From Hyphomicrobiales bacterium (GTDB lineage: Bacteria; Pseudomonadota; Alphaproteobacteria; Rhizobiales; Rhizobiaceae), in contig UBMP01000016.1 in the NCBI GenBank assembly GCA_900466575.1, positions 372,001 through 436,000 of the forward strand: a stretch of 64,000 nt of DNA, read 5' to 3'. How positions within the stretch are numbered: position 1 is the first letter of the stretch; the number at the start of each line of letters is the position of its first letter. Positions 35,580 through 42,571 of this stretch are shown in pieces. Below the pieces are notes generated by a model. The model did not search any database, was not told where the DNA came from, and was given only the letters and a program-made list of their open reading frames with translations. The position numbers and the translations under genes are program-made.

Positions 35580-36838
35580 GCCACCACCTCCCGCTTGCTA
35601 TTATCATTCGCAGCCGCATACTTGCCGGCAACCATTTCCGGGCGGATCGTGTCGCGCCCTACCTCACCGTATCGCTTATGATAGGTGATGCGCTTGGCGC
35701 TGCGTCCCGATAGCCAACCGCCGCCCGCCGCATAGGCGTCCGGCGCTGCTAGCGTTTCGTGGCGCTCGACATACATAAGCGCGCCCTTGCGGCCTTCGTC
35801 GCTGTGCAGGTGGCCGATATGCGCGTATGCGTATTTCGACCGTCCGTATTCCTCGCGAAAAATGCCGGCAAGCGTGGCATCAACATTGCTGACATTCCGC
35901 TTGTGGCCGTGGTGGAAAAGCAAAAGCGTCTCGCCCCACTCAAACGCATAGTAGAGCATGGGGCTGCTATCCACGCTGATGCGCGGCTCGTTCTCGTACA
36001 TGGTGGCCAGCATTTCGCGCAACCAGGCGGAAGATGCCGGATCATGGTTGCCGCTCGCCATGACGACATGAACATGCTGGTGCGACTGGAGAAGCATGTC
36101 GATCACGCGCCGGATGGTGCGGATGACGACGCGGATAACCTTTTGCAGGCGCGAATCCGCGTCCAGTACGTGCCGGTGCGCCGGCGTGACGCTTTCAAGC
36201 GCGTCGTGGTGCATCAGGTCGCCAAGCTGCGCAAGGACTGCGGTATGTGCATGCGGGGCCTGCGCAACCGCGGCACTAAACCAATCAAGCAAAAGCTGCT
36301 CGGCAATTTTGAGGTCGTAGTCTGCGCCGGTTTCTTCCCGCCACGCCATCATGCCGAAATGATTGTCCGTAACCACAAACTGGTTTAGCAGGTCGTCAAC
36401 GACATTTGCGGGCGGCGGCATGATGGTAACGCGCGGCAGGTCTTCCTTGAGTGCGTCAACCATGGCGCGGAAGGCTTCAAGTTGCTGGTCCGCGCTTGCT
36501 GTCGTCTTCTGCCAAGCCTGAATAACCCGGCCTTCCGCATCTACAAGCGCGGACACGCCTTTGACGGTATGGCCCGCCGGCACCTCGAACACCTCGCCTG
36601 CCGCTTTCGTCTGCTTAATCCAGGCATCGCCTTGCTTGCTGGCGATGGACTTGATGGCATACCCCGGCAACACCGGATCCGTGCCAAGCATCCCGCGCTC
36701 CGCGGCAATCTTCAGGCGGCTGTTGAGTGTGTTGCGCGGAAGCCCCAACGCTCTAGCGGCCGCCGTTTTTTCGCCGTGCGTGCGAAACGCATCGGCTGCT
36801 TGCGCAGCAAGCTCGTCCGTCAATGGTGGTGTCGGCAT
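35576..36838 (-). CDS. HTH-fused calcineurin-like metallophosphoesterase
   Basis: A 420-residue protein. Residues 1-50 (AADAFRTHGEKTAAARALGL, then PRNTLNSRLKIA) form a Fis/HTH_8-like helix-turn-helix. From about residue 160 there is a metallophosphoesterase: TDNHFG, GDLMHH, SGNHDP, FHHGH and HIGHLH provide the metal ligands, though the first motif (DNH) deviates from D-x-H spacing. The combination suggests DNA or nucleic-acid phosphoester cleavage in phage replication or repair. ATG 36838 overlaps the upstream stop as TGATG. Confidence 0.78.
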   Translation of the reverse strand: MPTPPLTDELAAQAADAFRTHGEKTAAARALGLPRNTLNSRLKIAAERGMLGTDPVLPGYAIKSIASKQGDAWIKQTKAAGEVFEVPAGHTVKGVSALVDAEGRVIQAWQKTTASADQQLEAFRAMVDALKEDLPRVTIMPPPANVVDDLLNQFVVTDNHFGMMAWREETGADYDLKIAEQLLLDWFSAAVAQAPHAHTAVLAQLGDLMHHDALESVTPAHRHVLDADSRLQKVIRVVIRTIRRVIDMLLQSHQHVHVVMASGNHDPASSAWLREMLATMYENEPRISVDSSPMLYYAFEWGETLLLFHHGHKRNVSNVDATLAGIFREEYGRSKYAYAHIGHLHSDEGRKGALMYVERHETLAAPDAYAAGGGWLSGRSAKRITYHKRYGEVGRDTIRPEMVAGKYAAANDNSKREVVA

Positions 36839-37056
36839 CAGGTGTCCTTCTGTTGGCGGGCGGCAAGCATGGCGTCGGCAAGTTCGTAAGATGCCTTGGC
36901 CACGCCCATATTTCGAATGCCTTCCGGCCACGTCGGAATATTGAGAAGGCCAGTAAGCGCCGCCATCGCGAATTCATCGCGGAGGGTTTTGGGTGGTGGC
37001 GCTGTTCCTGCATCGTGGACTCGCTGTCCCCACATATCAGTATCGTCCATTGCCAT
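36838..37056 (-). CDS. Phage protein of unknown function
   Basis: A 72-residue soluble protein. ATG 37056 has AGGAGGT six bases upstream, a strong site; the frame could also open at GTG 37062, but that abuts the ribosome site. The C-terminal half (GIRNMGVAKASYELADAMLA) is helical. It opens a subgroup of the left operon that continues into the metallophosphoesterase gene. Confidence 0.65.
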   Translation of the reverse strand: MAMDDTDMWGQRVHDAGTAPPPKTLRDEFAMAALTGLLNIPTWPEGIRNMGVAKASYELADAMLAARQQKDT

Positions 37057-37067
37057 CCTCACACCTC

Positions 37068-37472
37068 CTACTGCTTCACCGCATCCGGCTTCGGCGTCTC
37101 TTCGGCAAAGCCAAAACTGCCATCGCCGCGAATCTTGATTTTCACCTTGCCGCGTCCGTTGCGCGCGCCGTCCATGGCCTTTTGCAAATCGCCCGCCTTC
37201 TGCGGCGTATATGGCAGCTTGAAATAGCGCGGCTCCGGGTCGCCGTTGATAAGCACATAGATTGCCTTATCGACATCGATGCGCGCACCGATAACGGTTA
37301 GTTCGCCGCGTGGCAGGCCGTAGATTGCGGCATTGCCCAAGGCGGTAAATTGCAGCGGCAAGAGAAGCGCCACGGCAAGCACAAACATGATGGCCTGCCG
37401 CACATTGCCGTAGAGCGCGATGAGGCCGGTGGCGACGACATAGCCTAACCAGATTAGGGCGACGTGGGTCAT
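37068..37472 (-). CDS. Two-helix membrane protein of the protease/ExbBD-like module
   Basis: A 134-residue protein. Two hydrophobic helices fill the first 50 residues (VALIWLGYVVATGLIALYG and QAIMFVLAVALLLPLQF); the rest is soluble with beta-like stretches (LTVIGARIDVDKAIYVLING) and a basic segment rich in K/R (GRGKVKIKIRGDG). Its ATG overlaps the stop of the 36-residue gene (ATGA), so it is translated with the upstream proton-channel-like genes. No family is recognised. Confidence 0.7.
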   Translation of the reverse strand: MTHVALIWLGYVVATGLIALYGNVRQAIMFVLAVALLLPLQFTALGNAAIYGLPRGELTVIGARIDVDKAIYVLINGDPEPRYFKLPYTPQKAGDLQKAMDGARNGRGKVKIKIRGDGSFGFAEETPKPDAVKQ

Positions 37473-37579
37473 AGGGCGACAATCCCAGCGAAGATAAGCC
37501 AGCGCCAGCCATCATGTCCGGTCATGGCGACAAGCGCGGCGAGCAGGAAGCAAAGCGCCGATACGTCTCTGTTTTTCAC
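37469..37579 (-). CDS. 36-residue membrane protein, coupled on both sides
   Basis: GTG 37579 overlaps the stop of the ExbD-like gene (GTGA) and has GGAGGT six bases upstream. The stop overlaps the ATG of the next gene (ATGA). The product (KNRDVSALCFLLAALVAMTG, then HDGWRWLIFAGIVAL) has two short hydrophobic segments joined by a Trp-rich turn. The strong ribosome site and the exact joins at both ends make it very likely a gene. It would be missed by standard length cut-offs. Confidence 0.72.
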   Translation of the reverse strand: MKNRDVSALCFLLAALVAMTGHDGWRWLIFAGIVAL

Positions 37580-38109
37580 CCCCGCACCTCCTTGAAAACC
37601 TGATTGAAAGATCCAGGCATTTCTGCGCCCGACGACATGCGCCAGCGCGCCGCCGTCTTTTCGTCCTTGTTGCCGTTGAGAACGACAACGCCCTTCCAGA
37701 TGAGCGCCCCCGTACCCATGCGAACCTCAACCGAAACCGGCACATCAGCAGTGCAAGCAAAGCATCGAACGTTGACGGCATACTCGCCGTCCGGCGCGCC
37801 GCGCGAATAAGCGTTCTCAAAGTTCAGCGGCGTGTCGTCGTTTTGGTTGCCCAAATCGTCTCGCAACAGGCTCCACGTCTTGCCGCTCTTGTTGCTGTAG
37901 CCGACAGCCTCTCCGTCCGGCGATGAAAGCCAAAGGTCAACGTCAATGTTGCCTTCCGGCCATGCGGCGGTTACGACTATGTTTCCGGGTGGGGTTTGCT
38001 TGATCGTGTCGTCGGCTTGCGGGTTGATGCTACTAACCGTGATAATCACGATGGCGACAAGACCGAGCAGCATGTTCATTAGCAGGTCGCGCGTGAGGAT
38101 GGCGTTCAC
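37576..38109 (-). CDS. ExbD/MotB-like membrane protein with periplasmic beta domain
   Basis: A 177-residue protein starting at GTG 38109, which overlaps the upstream stop (GTGA). A short N-terminus puts Asp8 (TRDLLMNMLLGL) just inside a single hydrophobic helix, the position of ExbD Asp25 and MotB Asp32, the proton-carrying residue. The periplasmic part (GNIDVDLWLSSPDGEAVGYS; then NFENAYSRGAPDGEYAVNV) resembles DUF2135-type beta-sandwich domains, not the usual ExbD fold. It is paired with the TolQ/ExbB-like protein upstream. Confidence 0.68.
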   Translation of the reverse strand: MNAILTRDLLMNMLLGLVAIVIITVSSINPQADDTIKQTPPGNIVVTAAWPEGNIDVDLWLSSPDGEAVGYSNKSGKTWSLLRDDLGNQNDDTPLNFENAYSRGAPDGEYAVNVRCFACTADVPVSVEVRMGTGALIWKGVVVLNGNKDEKTAARWRMSSGAEMPGSFNQVFKEVRG

Positions 38110-38513
38110 TCGCCGCCCTCCACCAGCCAAGCCGTGAATGAAAGCCATAGTGCGCAAACCGCCCCGACAAGCGTAGAGCAGAACGCAACCCCCATCCCGT
38201 CAAGCAGATTGGCCGTCACCTTCCGCACGCCGTCCGCAGTACCAAGGCCGTTCACGTCAATGGTCTGGAGCGCGATGACGAAGCCGATGACGTTGCCGAT
38301 AAGGCCAAGCGTCACAAGCCACGTTTCGACGCGCTCAAGGTGCGCGCGCCGGCCGATGAAGATGCCAACCATTGCGGCGATGAAAAGCGCCGTAATGCCG
38401 TAGGACAGGCGCGAAATGTCGTGCGAATAGATAAACTGCACGTACCCAGCGATCCACGCATAGACAAGTGCGGCGGCAAAAATTGTGTTGGAGACTATAA
38501 GGCGTGCGGTCAT
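38106..38513 (-). CDS. Short TolQ/ExbB/MotA-like membrane protein
   Basis: A 135-residue protein with four hydrophobic segments. The last two align with ExbB TM2-TM3: 'LGLIGNVIGF' (70-78) and 'LLDGMGVAFCSTLVGAVCAL' (103-122). The channel threonine of TM3 is kept (Thr114), but the TM2 threonine is Asn (Asn74). The large cytoplasmic loop of ExbB is nearly absent (GRRAHLERVE only). With the ExbD-like partner it could form a small proton-driven complex. ATG 38513 overlaps the upstream stop (ATGA). Confidence 0.68.
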   Translation of the reverse strand: MTARLIVSNTIFAAALVYAWIAGYVQFIYSHDISRLSYGITALFIAAMVGIFIGRRAHLERVETWLVTLGLIGNVIGFVIALQTIDVNGLGTADGVRKVTANLLDGMGVAFCSTLVGAVCALWLSFTAWLVEGGE

Positions 38514-38677
38514 TCAACCACCTCCACTGAAACAAAGTCTGCCTCTAAGCAATGTTCATGCGAATAGTGCTCCATCGCAGCCTCATGGGCTTGGTCAACG
38601 ATGGCATTCTCTCCATCGTCCTCAAACTCAACCTCAATCGCCACACGCACCACGGCACGCATCTTTTTACCAGCCAT
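38510..38677 (-). CDS. Small acidic protein between protease and ExbB-like genes
   Basis: A 55-residue protein (AGKKMRAVVRVAIEVEFEDD, then a His/Glu-rich helix EAAMEHYSHEHCLEADF). No signal peptide is seen, so it should be cytoplasmic. ATG 38677 overlaps the protease stop as TGATG, and its own stop overlaps the next ATG. A regulatory or adaptor role within the module is possible but unproven. Confidence 0.65.
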   Translation of the reverse strand: MAGKKMRAVVRVAIEVEFEDDGENAIVDQAHEAAMEHYSHEHCLEADFVSVEVVE

Positions 38678-39327
38678 CACTTTGCCCTCCCCATCAGCTT
38701 GCAAATCTCCGCGGAAGGCACGGCATAGCCAAACCCCGTCATCGTCGGAATGTACCCATCCCCGCTTGGTAGGGGCGCAAGCATCACCATGCTATTGATC
38801 GCCGCGACCCTACCGTCATGGAACAAGGGTCCGCCTGACATGCCCATGACGGTAGTAATGCTGGTGACGTAGACCGACGCCACATTGCCGACCTTACGCG
38901 GCTCTCCCGCGATGCGACCAAACGATGAAACAAATTCTTCGTTGATGGGGTTGCCGGCCGACTCCAGTTCGGCGCCAACCGGCAGCACGGCGCAATCAAG
39001 TTGGGCCGCCGGCATGTCAAGCGTTGTCGTGAGTGCCGCCAAGTCGGCGGAGCTATTGCGCCACAGAACGCGAGCCGCGCCGATTCGGCCATCCGTGCGC
39101 TTGATGGAGACATAGTTCGAATCACCGACGACGTGCGCGGCGGTAATGATGTAACCCGAACCGATGTTGACACCGGATCCGTGGCCGCCCCCAGCCGAAA
39201 CCATGACAACGGCATCTCGCGTTGCGGGCTTGTCGCGCTTCACATAAGGGCTACCGGCATATGCGCCAACAACGGTAGCGGCAGCGATTGCCATTGCGGC
39301 AAGGACGACGGCGGGCTGTCTTCTCAT
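38677..39327 (-). CDS. Secreted trypsin-like serine protease (prophage-encoded)
   Basis: A 216-residue protease. A signal peptide (about residues 4-24, VVLAAMAIAAATVVGAYA) is followed by a trypsin-like domain with His65 (TAAHVVG), Asp95 (SSADLAAL) and Ser164 (GMSGGPLF), all catalytic residues present; there is no PDZ domain. It should act in the periplasm. The start at 39327 has AAGGAG upstream and lies 37 bp after a near-consensus promoter. It leads a chain of overlapping genes including ExbB- and ExbD-like proteins. A secreted protease is unusual as a phage accessory gene. Confidence 0.82.
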   Translation of the reverse strand: MRRQPAVVLAAMAIAAATVVGAYAGSPYVKRDKPATRDAVVMVSAGGGHGSGVNIGSGYIITAAHVVGDSNYVSIKRTDGRIGAARVLWRNSSADLAALTTTLDMPAAQLDCAVLPVGAELESAGNPINEEFVSSFGRIAGEPRKVGNVASVYVTSITTVMGMSGGPLFHDGRVAAINSMVMLAPLPSGDGYIPTMTGFGYAVPSAEICKLMGRAK

Positions 39328-39363
39328 ATGGCAATCTCCTTCTGTGGTGGTGTGGTACTGTCG

Positions 39364-39392
39364 CTTATAGTACACTTAAACAAATTTGTCAA
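39364..39392 (-). promoter_or_regulatory. Near-consensus sigma-70 promoter of the protease operon
   Basis: On the minus strand: TTGACA (39392-39387), exactly 17 bp, then TATAAG (39369-39364). A 10-bp palindrome, ACAAATTTGT (39380-39389), overlaps the -35 box and could be an operator. The start of transcription is expected near 39357, giving a leader of about 30 bases. A strong host-type promoter inside a late region is typical of genes expressed in the lysogen. Confidence 0.8.
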
Positions 39393-39400
39393 GATGGTAA

Positions 39401-39431
39401 AAACGAAAAAGCCCCGCACGAGGCGGGGCTT
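39401..39431 (-). terminator. Intrinsic terminator after the tail spike gene
   Basis: A perfect 9-bp stem (AAGCCCCGC / GCGGGGCTT) with a 5-base loop; on the minus strand it is followed by TTTTTCGTTTTT. It ends late transcription just before the protease promoter, isolating the accessory operon. Confidence 0.9.
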
Positions 39432-39467
39432 GATGAGCACATTTGATGGACGGGGACGATGTGCCAT

Positions 39468-41120
39468 TTACATCACCGCACCGGCATAGCTGCCGCTTGA
39501 CGCAGTTACGCTGTTAAGCTCCAACCCAGCCGCATTCGCTGCTGTCTTGTAAGCGCTCCACCCAGACAACGTGCCACCTCCCAGCATAGTGCCGTTGATC
39601 GTGACCGCATACTGGCCTCCCTGCGAACCTGCATAGATATTGTTGTCTGCGACCAAGCTTGTGACGGAGATGTCAAGGACGCGGCCAGACCAGTTGCCAG
39701 CGCTATCGAACACGTTGCCGGTCATCGTGAGATTGCCGCGCGTCACATAGACCGGCGTCGACGGAGCGCCTGCGGACTGATTGCCGACGTATAAGATATT
39801 GTTGGTGATATTAATTGTCGGAGACCCACTCGGAGGAGTGATGCTGATGATCGAAAACGGATCGTAGGTCCAGACTTGATTGCCTGATATGTCCGCTGAC
39901 GTAAAAGCTGTTTGCAGGTTGACCAGACCCGCATTTGTGGCCGACGTCGTGATCCGGTTGTTTTTAACCGTCAGTGCACCGGTTGGTGAGTAGGCAACGG
40001 CATTGACCGTACCGACCAGAACATTGCCGACAAAATTCACATTAGCAGGACCGCCTGTTGTACCGTTCATCCCGTTCGTGACGTTGGTGATCGCGCAGCC
40101 GACGACATTCAATGTATCATAGTTCGTCGCGCCATCGGTGTGCGAATAGACGGCATTGACATTGGCGGCAGCGTTGTAAGTCGAGCGCGAAAGTGTCGAG
40201 TACTGGCACATGGCGCTCTTTCCGGTGACGCCCGTTCCGTAAAAAACGAGAAGATCAGCGCTGGTTGTGCCATAGTACTGTTCTTGAATCAGGCAGGAAC
40301 TGACGGTGCCGGATGTCACAAACATGTTGTGCTTCGCACCGGAAAGCGCCGCGCAGTCGAAAACGAAATTGTCAAAACCATAAAGCACAAACGAACCATC
40401 GTGATGCGAATTTCGCCGCGTCTCAATGCCGTGGATCGTAGCCCGCTGACCCGTGCTTGTCAGCCCATAAAGACGCTTTGAGTATTCGTAGAGCTTTCCG
40501 TTCGTTCGCGGATCATCATTTGCGGCGGGATGCACATAGATCGTCTGAGTTGAGCTTGATACGGTGCCACCGCTGTTGGTCTGCGTCGAGACCGTATAGC
40601 TGCCAGCAGTTGCTTCAACCGCTGTCACGTCAGCTACGAAAGTAAGTTGAGAACCATTTTCCCACGCGTTGACCCACTGCTTCCCGGATGCACTCGGCAA
40701 GACAATGCTCTGCTGATAGGTATAGGTCTTGCCGCTGGAGAGCGTCCAAAGGCCCGGCACGAGCGGGTCATCAGCCCGCAGGGACGGGCGAGCATCGCTC
40801 ACAAGGCCATAGCTGCCAACCTCCTGGTCGTTGCCCGTCAGCGACAGCTGCTCCCGCCATGATGAGCCACGAGCAAGACCGATGCGAGCACCATTCACGC
40901 CACCCGCAAGAGCCTGTACAGCCGCGATTGTACGCTTTGCCGTCGCCGGCGTCAGTCCGTCATTCGCATCTGAGCCGCGACGGCTATCGCAGTAATAATC
41001 GTATGCGCTGACGATCGTCTGGCCACCTTGGCCAAAGACATCCGTTACGCTGGTCAGGAGGGCGTTGAGCTTTGCGCGAACCGAGCTACCGAATTCGCCG
41101 TTTTGAATTCCGATAGCCAT
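39468..41120 (-). CDS. Tail spike/fibre with parallel beta-helix
   Basis: A 550-residue protein. A short N-terminal anchor (AIGIQNGEFGSSVRAKLNAL) is followed by 'DYYCDSRRGSDANDGLTPATAKRT', read in parts, the usual entry to right-handed beta-helix domains, then many N/G/T/V-rich coils. It probably binds or degrades surface polysaccharide. No enzymatic residues can be assigned. ATG 41120 overlaps the stop of the 42-residue gene as TGATG. Confidence 0.78.
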   Translation of the reverse strand: MAIGIQNGEFGSSVRAKLNALLTSVTDVFGQGGQTIVSAYDYYCDSRRGSDANDGLTPATAKRTIAAVQALAGGVNGARIGLARGSSWREQLSLTGNDQEVGSYGLVSDARPSLRADDPLVPGLWTLSSGKTYTYQQSIVLPSASGKQWVNAWENGSQLTFVADVTAVEATAGSYTVSTQTNSGGTVSSSTQTIYVHPAANDDPRTNGKLYEYSKRLYGLTSTGQRATIHGIETRRNSHHDGSFVLYGFDNFVFDCAALSGAKHNMFVTSGTVSSCLIQEQYYGTTSADLLVFYGTGVTGKSAMCQYSTLSRSTYNAAANVNAVYSHTDGATNYDTLNVVGCAITNVTNGMNGTTGGPANVNFVGNVLVGTVNAVAYSPTGALTVKNNRITTSATNAGLVNLQTAFTSADISGNQVWTYDPFSIISITPPSGSPTINITNNILYVGNQSAGAPSTPVYVTRGNLTMTGNVFDSAGNWSGRVLDISVTSLVADNNIYAGSQGGQYAVTINGTMLGGGTLSGWSAYKTAANAAGLELNSVTASSGSYAGAVM

Positions 41121-41248
41121 CAGTCGCTCCATCGTGCGTTATCGTTCCAGCGCGCGGCATCGCGCCAGATATGGGACATGATCCACACACCCTGACTAAG
41201 GGCGTGCGGTACGGGCCAATGTCCTTGCCCGCTAAAAATGGGAGTCAT
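41120..41248 (-). CDS. 42-residue Trp-rich phage protein
   Basis: A short frame exactly filling the gap between two genes: its ATG (41248) lies one base after the upstream stop, and its stop overlaps the spike start (TGATG). The product has six Trp residues, including a repeat-like end (IWRDAARWNDNARWSD). Short Trp-rich proteins of this kind occur beside phage fibre genes. Exact fit supports it despite its size. Confidence 0.6.
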   Translation of the reverse strand: MTPIFSGQGHWPVPHALSQGVWIMSHIWRDAARWNDNARWSD

Positions 41249-41249
41249 A

Positions 41250-41612
41250 TTACACCCCCGTAATCAGCCAGATAGCGCTTGCGCCGCCTGGATTAGAGAC
41301 AACCACGGCACCAACAAACGCATATTGCGACGGGCTTGCAGGAGTTGTCTGCGGCAAAGTTGCACCCGTCCCTGCTACAAATGAAACGGCACCAGCGCCA
41401 TACTGGACAAACTGAATAGCCGCACCCTCAGGAAGGTTCCGCGGCAGCGTGACTGTGCAGCCGCCTGAATTGTTCACGAGAACAAGCGTGTTTACGTCTG
41501 CTGAAGCCGCTGTATATGTGCTTGCCGTGACCGTTGACACGGGCGCATATATTTCGTTGTTTGGAACCGATCTTTCACCGCCGGCCCCGCCTAGCATCCA
41601 AGACGCTACCAT
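41250..41612 (-). CDS. Fibre-associated beta-rich protein
   Basis: A 120-residue protein, rich in T, S, V and G, with beta-type periodicity (NTLVLVNNSGGCTVTLPRNL; AAIQFVQYGAGAVSFVAGTG). This pattern is common in phage tail fibre tips or trimerisation domains. The start at 41612 has GAGGA upstream. It stands just before the Trp-rich gene and the spike gene, with which it likely forms the second adhesin block. Confidence 0.65.
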   Translation of the reverse strand: MVASWMLGGAGGERSVPNNEIYAPVSTVTASTYTAASADVNTLVLVNNSGGCTVTLPRNLPEGAAIQFVQYGAGAVSFVAGTGATLPQTTPASPSQYAFVGAVVVSNPGGASAIWLITGV

Positions 41613-41617
41613 ATTAT

Positions 41618-41968
41618 TTAATCCTCATTCGCGCGCCGTCGTACCGGCTTTGATTGGTTCTCGACAATGCGGTCAACGCGCATCGTCATGTGGTCAACTG
41701 CCGCCTTCACGCCATGGATAGCCGTCATGATGCTTTCCGTTGCTTCGCGCATACCCTGCTTGGTGATGTAGGTTTCCGCGACGTGTAGTTCGTGCTTGGC
41801 AAGGTTCGCCGCAACCGTAGCGGCTAGCGTCTGCGCAACTTCCGCTTCCCGCTTGGCTTCCTTTGTTTCTTTCTCAATGCGGCTTTCGACGTACCGCCAA
41901 AGCGTCAGCATCGCGCCGAACAGCATGACGCCGAAGCCGATTACGGCCATAAGTTCGGCGCCGCTCAT
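41618..41968 (-). CDS. Membrane-anchored coiled-coil protein, possible holin-related
   Basis: A 116-residue protein with one N-terminal hydrophobic helix (AELMAVIGFGVMLFGAMLTL) and a long charged helix with heptad character (RIEKETKEAKREAEVAQTLA). ATG 41968 overlaps the Rz1-like stop (ATGA). Position directly after the spanins suggests a part in lysis or its timing, but it could also be a pinholin-like or fibre-assembly protein. Confidence 0.6.
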   Translation of the reverse strand: MSGAELMAVIGFGVMLFGAMLTLWRYVESRIEKETKEAKREAEVAQTLAATVAANLAKHELHVAETYITKQGMREATESIMTAIHGVKAAVDHMTMRVDRIVENQSKPVRRRANED

Positions 41969-42282
41969 TTGTGCGCCCCGCTGATACCGTCGTACCATTC
42001 GGCGCATGCCTTGATTTTTGCATTGGCGCGGCCTAGCGCGCGGTCGGCCTTCAGAAGCGCGACATCAAGCCTGTCCCCGGCAAGCACGCCGGTACGGACT
42101 AGCTCGCGGCAGGCGGCCGGGTATGGCGGGATTTGTCCCGCCGCAATAGCCTTGTCGATAAGCGCCGCTTGCTTTTGAGTTCCGAGCGCAGCCCCAAGGC
42201 TAGTTGTTTCGCAACTCGTCAATGAGGCCGCCGACGCGGCAAGCAGGATCAACAGGACGCGCCTGAAGTTTGTTGATTTCAT
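41965..42282 (-). CDS. Outer-membrane spanin lipoprotein (Rz1-like)
   Basis: A 105-residue lipoprotein with a lipobox (AASAASLTSC; Cys24). Its first 83 bases overlap the Rz-like gene in another frame, the classic nested Rz/Rz1 arrangement. It is longer than lambda Rz1 and not very proline-rich; it would connect the outer membrane to Rz for the final lysis step. A helical C-terminus (LKADRALGRANAKIKACAEW) may pair with Rz. Confidence 0.75.
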   Translation of the reverse strand: MKSTNFRRVLLILLAASAASLTSCETTSLGAALGTQKQAALIDKAIAAGQIPPYPAACRELVRTGVLAGDRLDVALLKADRALGRANAKIKACAEWYDGISGAHK

Positions 42283-42571
42283 CTTGGAGACCTATTTTTT
42301 GCTGGCGCACATCGGCCATGCTTTGCGCCAGTTTCAAGCCCGCCGCTTCCGCGTTGTCGGCGCGGCGCTTTTGCTCGTCGGCAATCTTCTGAAGTGCAAC
42401 AATTTCCGTTTTGCTGGCCTGCAATTCCGCGCCGGAAACGTATTGTTTGATGGCGGAAGGGATGCTGTAGAAATGCACATACAGGGCCGCCGCCAAGATC
42501 ACGGCGACGGGAATCGGGATGGTAAAAAACAGCACCTTGCGCGCTATGTTGAGAAAAGCGAGCCAGGTCAT
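42200..42571 (-). CDS. Inner-membrane spanin (Rz-like)
   Basis: A 123-residue protein with one N-terminal membrane helix (VLFFTIPIPVAVILAAALYV) and a long periplasmic coiled coil (about 45-105, ELQASKTEIVALQKIADEQK), the i-spanin layout. ATG 42571 overlaps the endolysin stop (ATGA). The nested Rz1-like gene lies at its 3' end. Confidence 0.8.
   Translation of the reverse strand: MTWLAFLNIARKVLFFTIPIPVAVILAAALYVHFYSIPSAIKQYVSGAELQASKTEIVALQKIADEQKRRADNAEAAGLKLAQSMADVRQQKIGLQDEINKLQARPVDPACRVGGLIDELRNN

Noticed and set aside
37576-38513. Zorya anti-phage system (ZorA/ZorB)
   Set aside because: The ExbB/ExbD-like pair recalls ZorAB, but the long ZorA tail, the OmpA-like ZorB domain and ZorC/D/E partners are absent.
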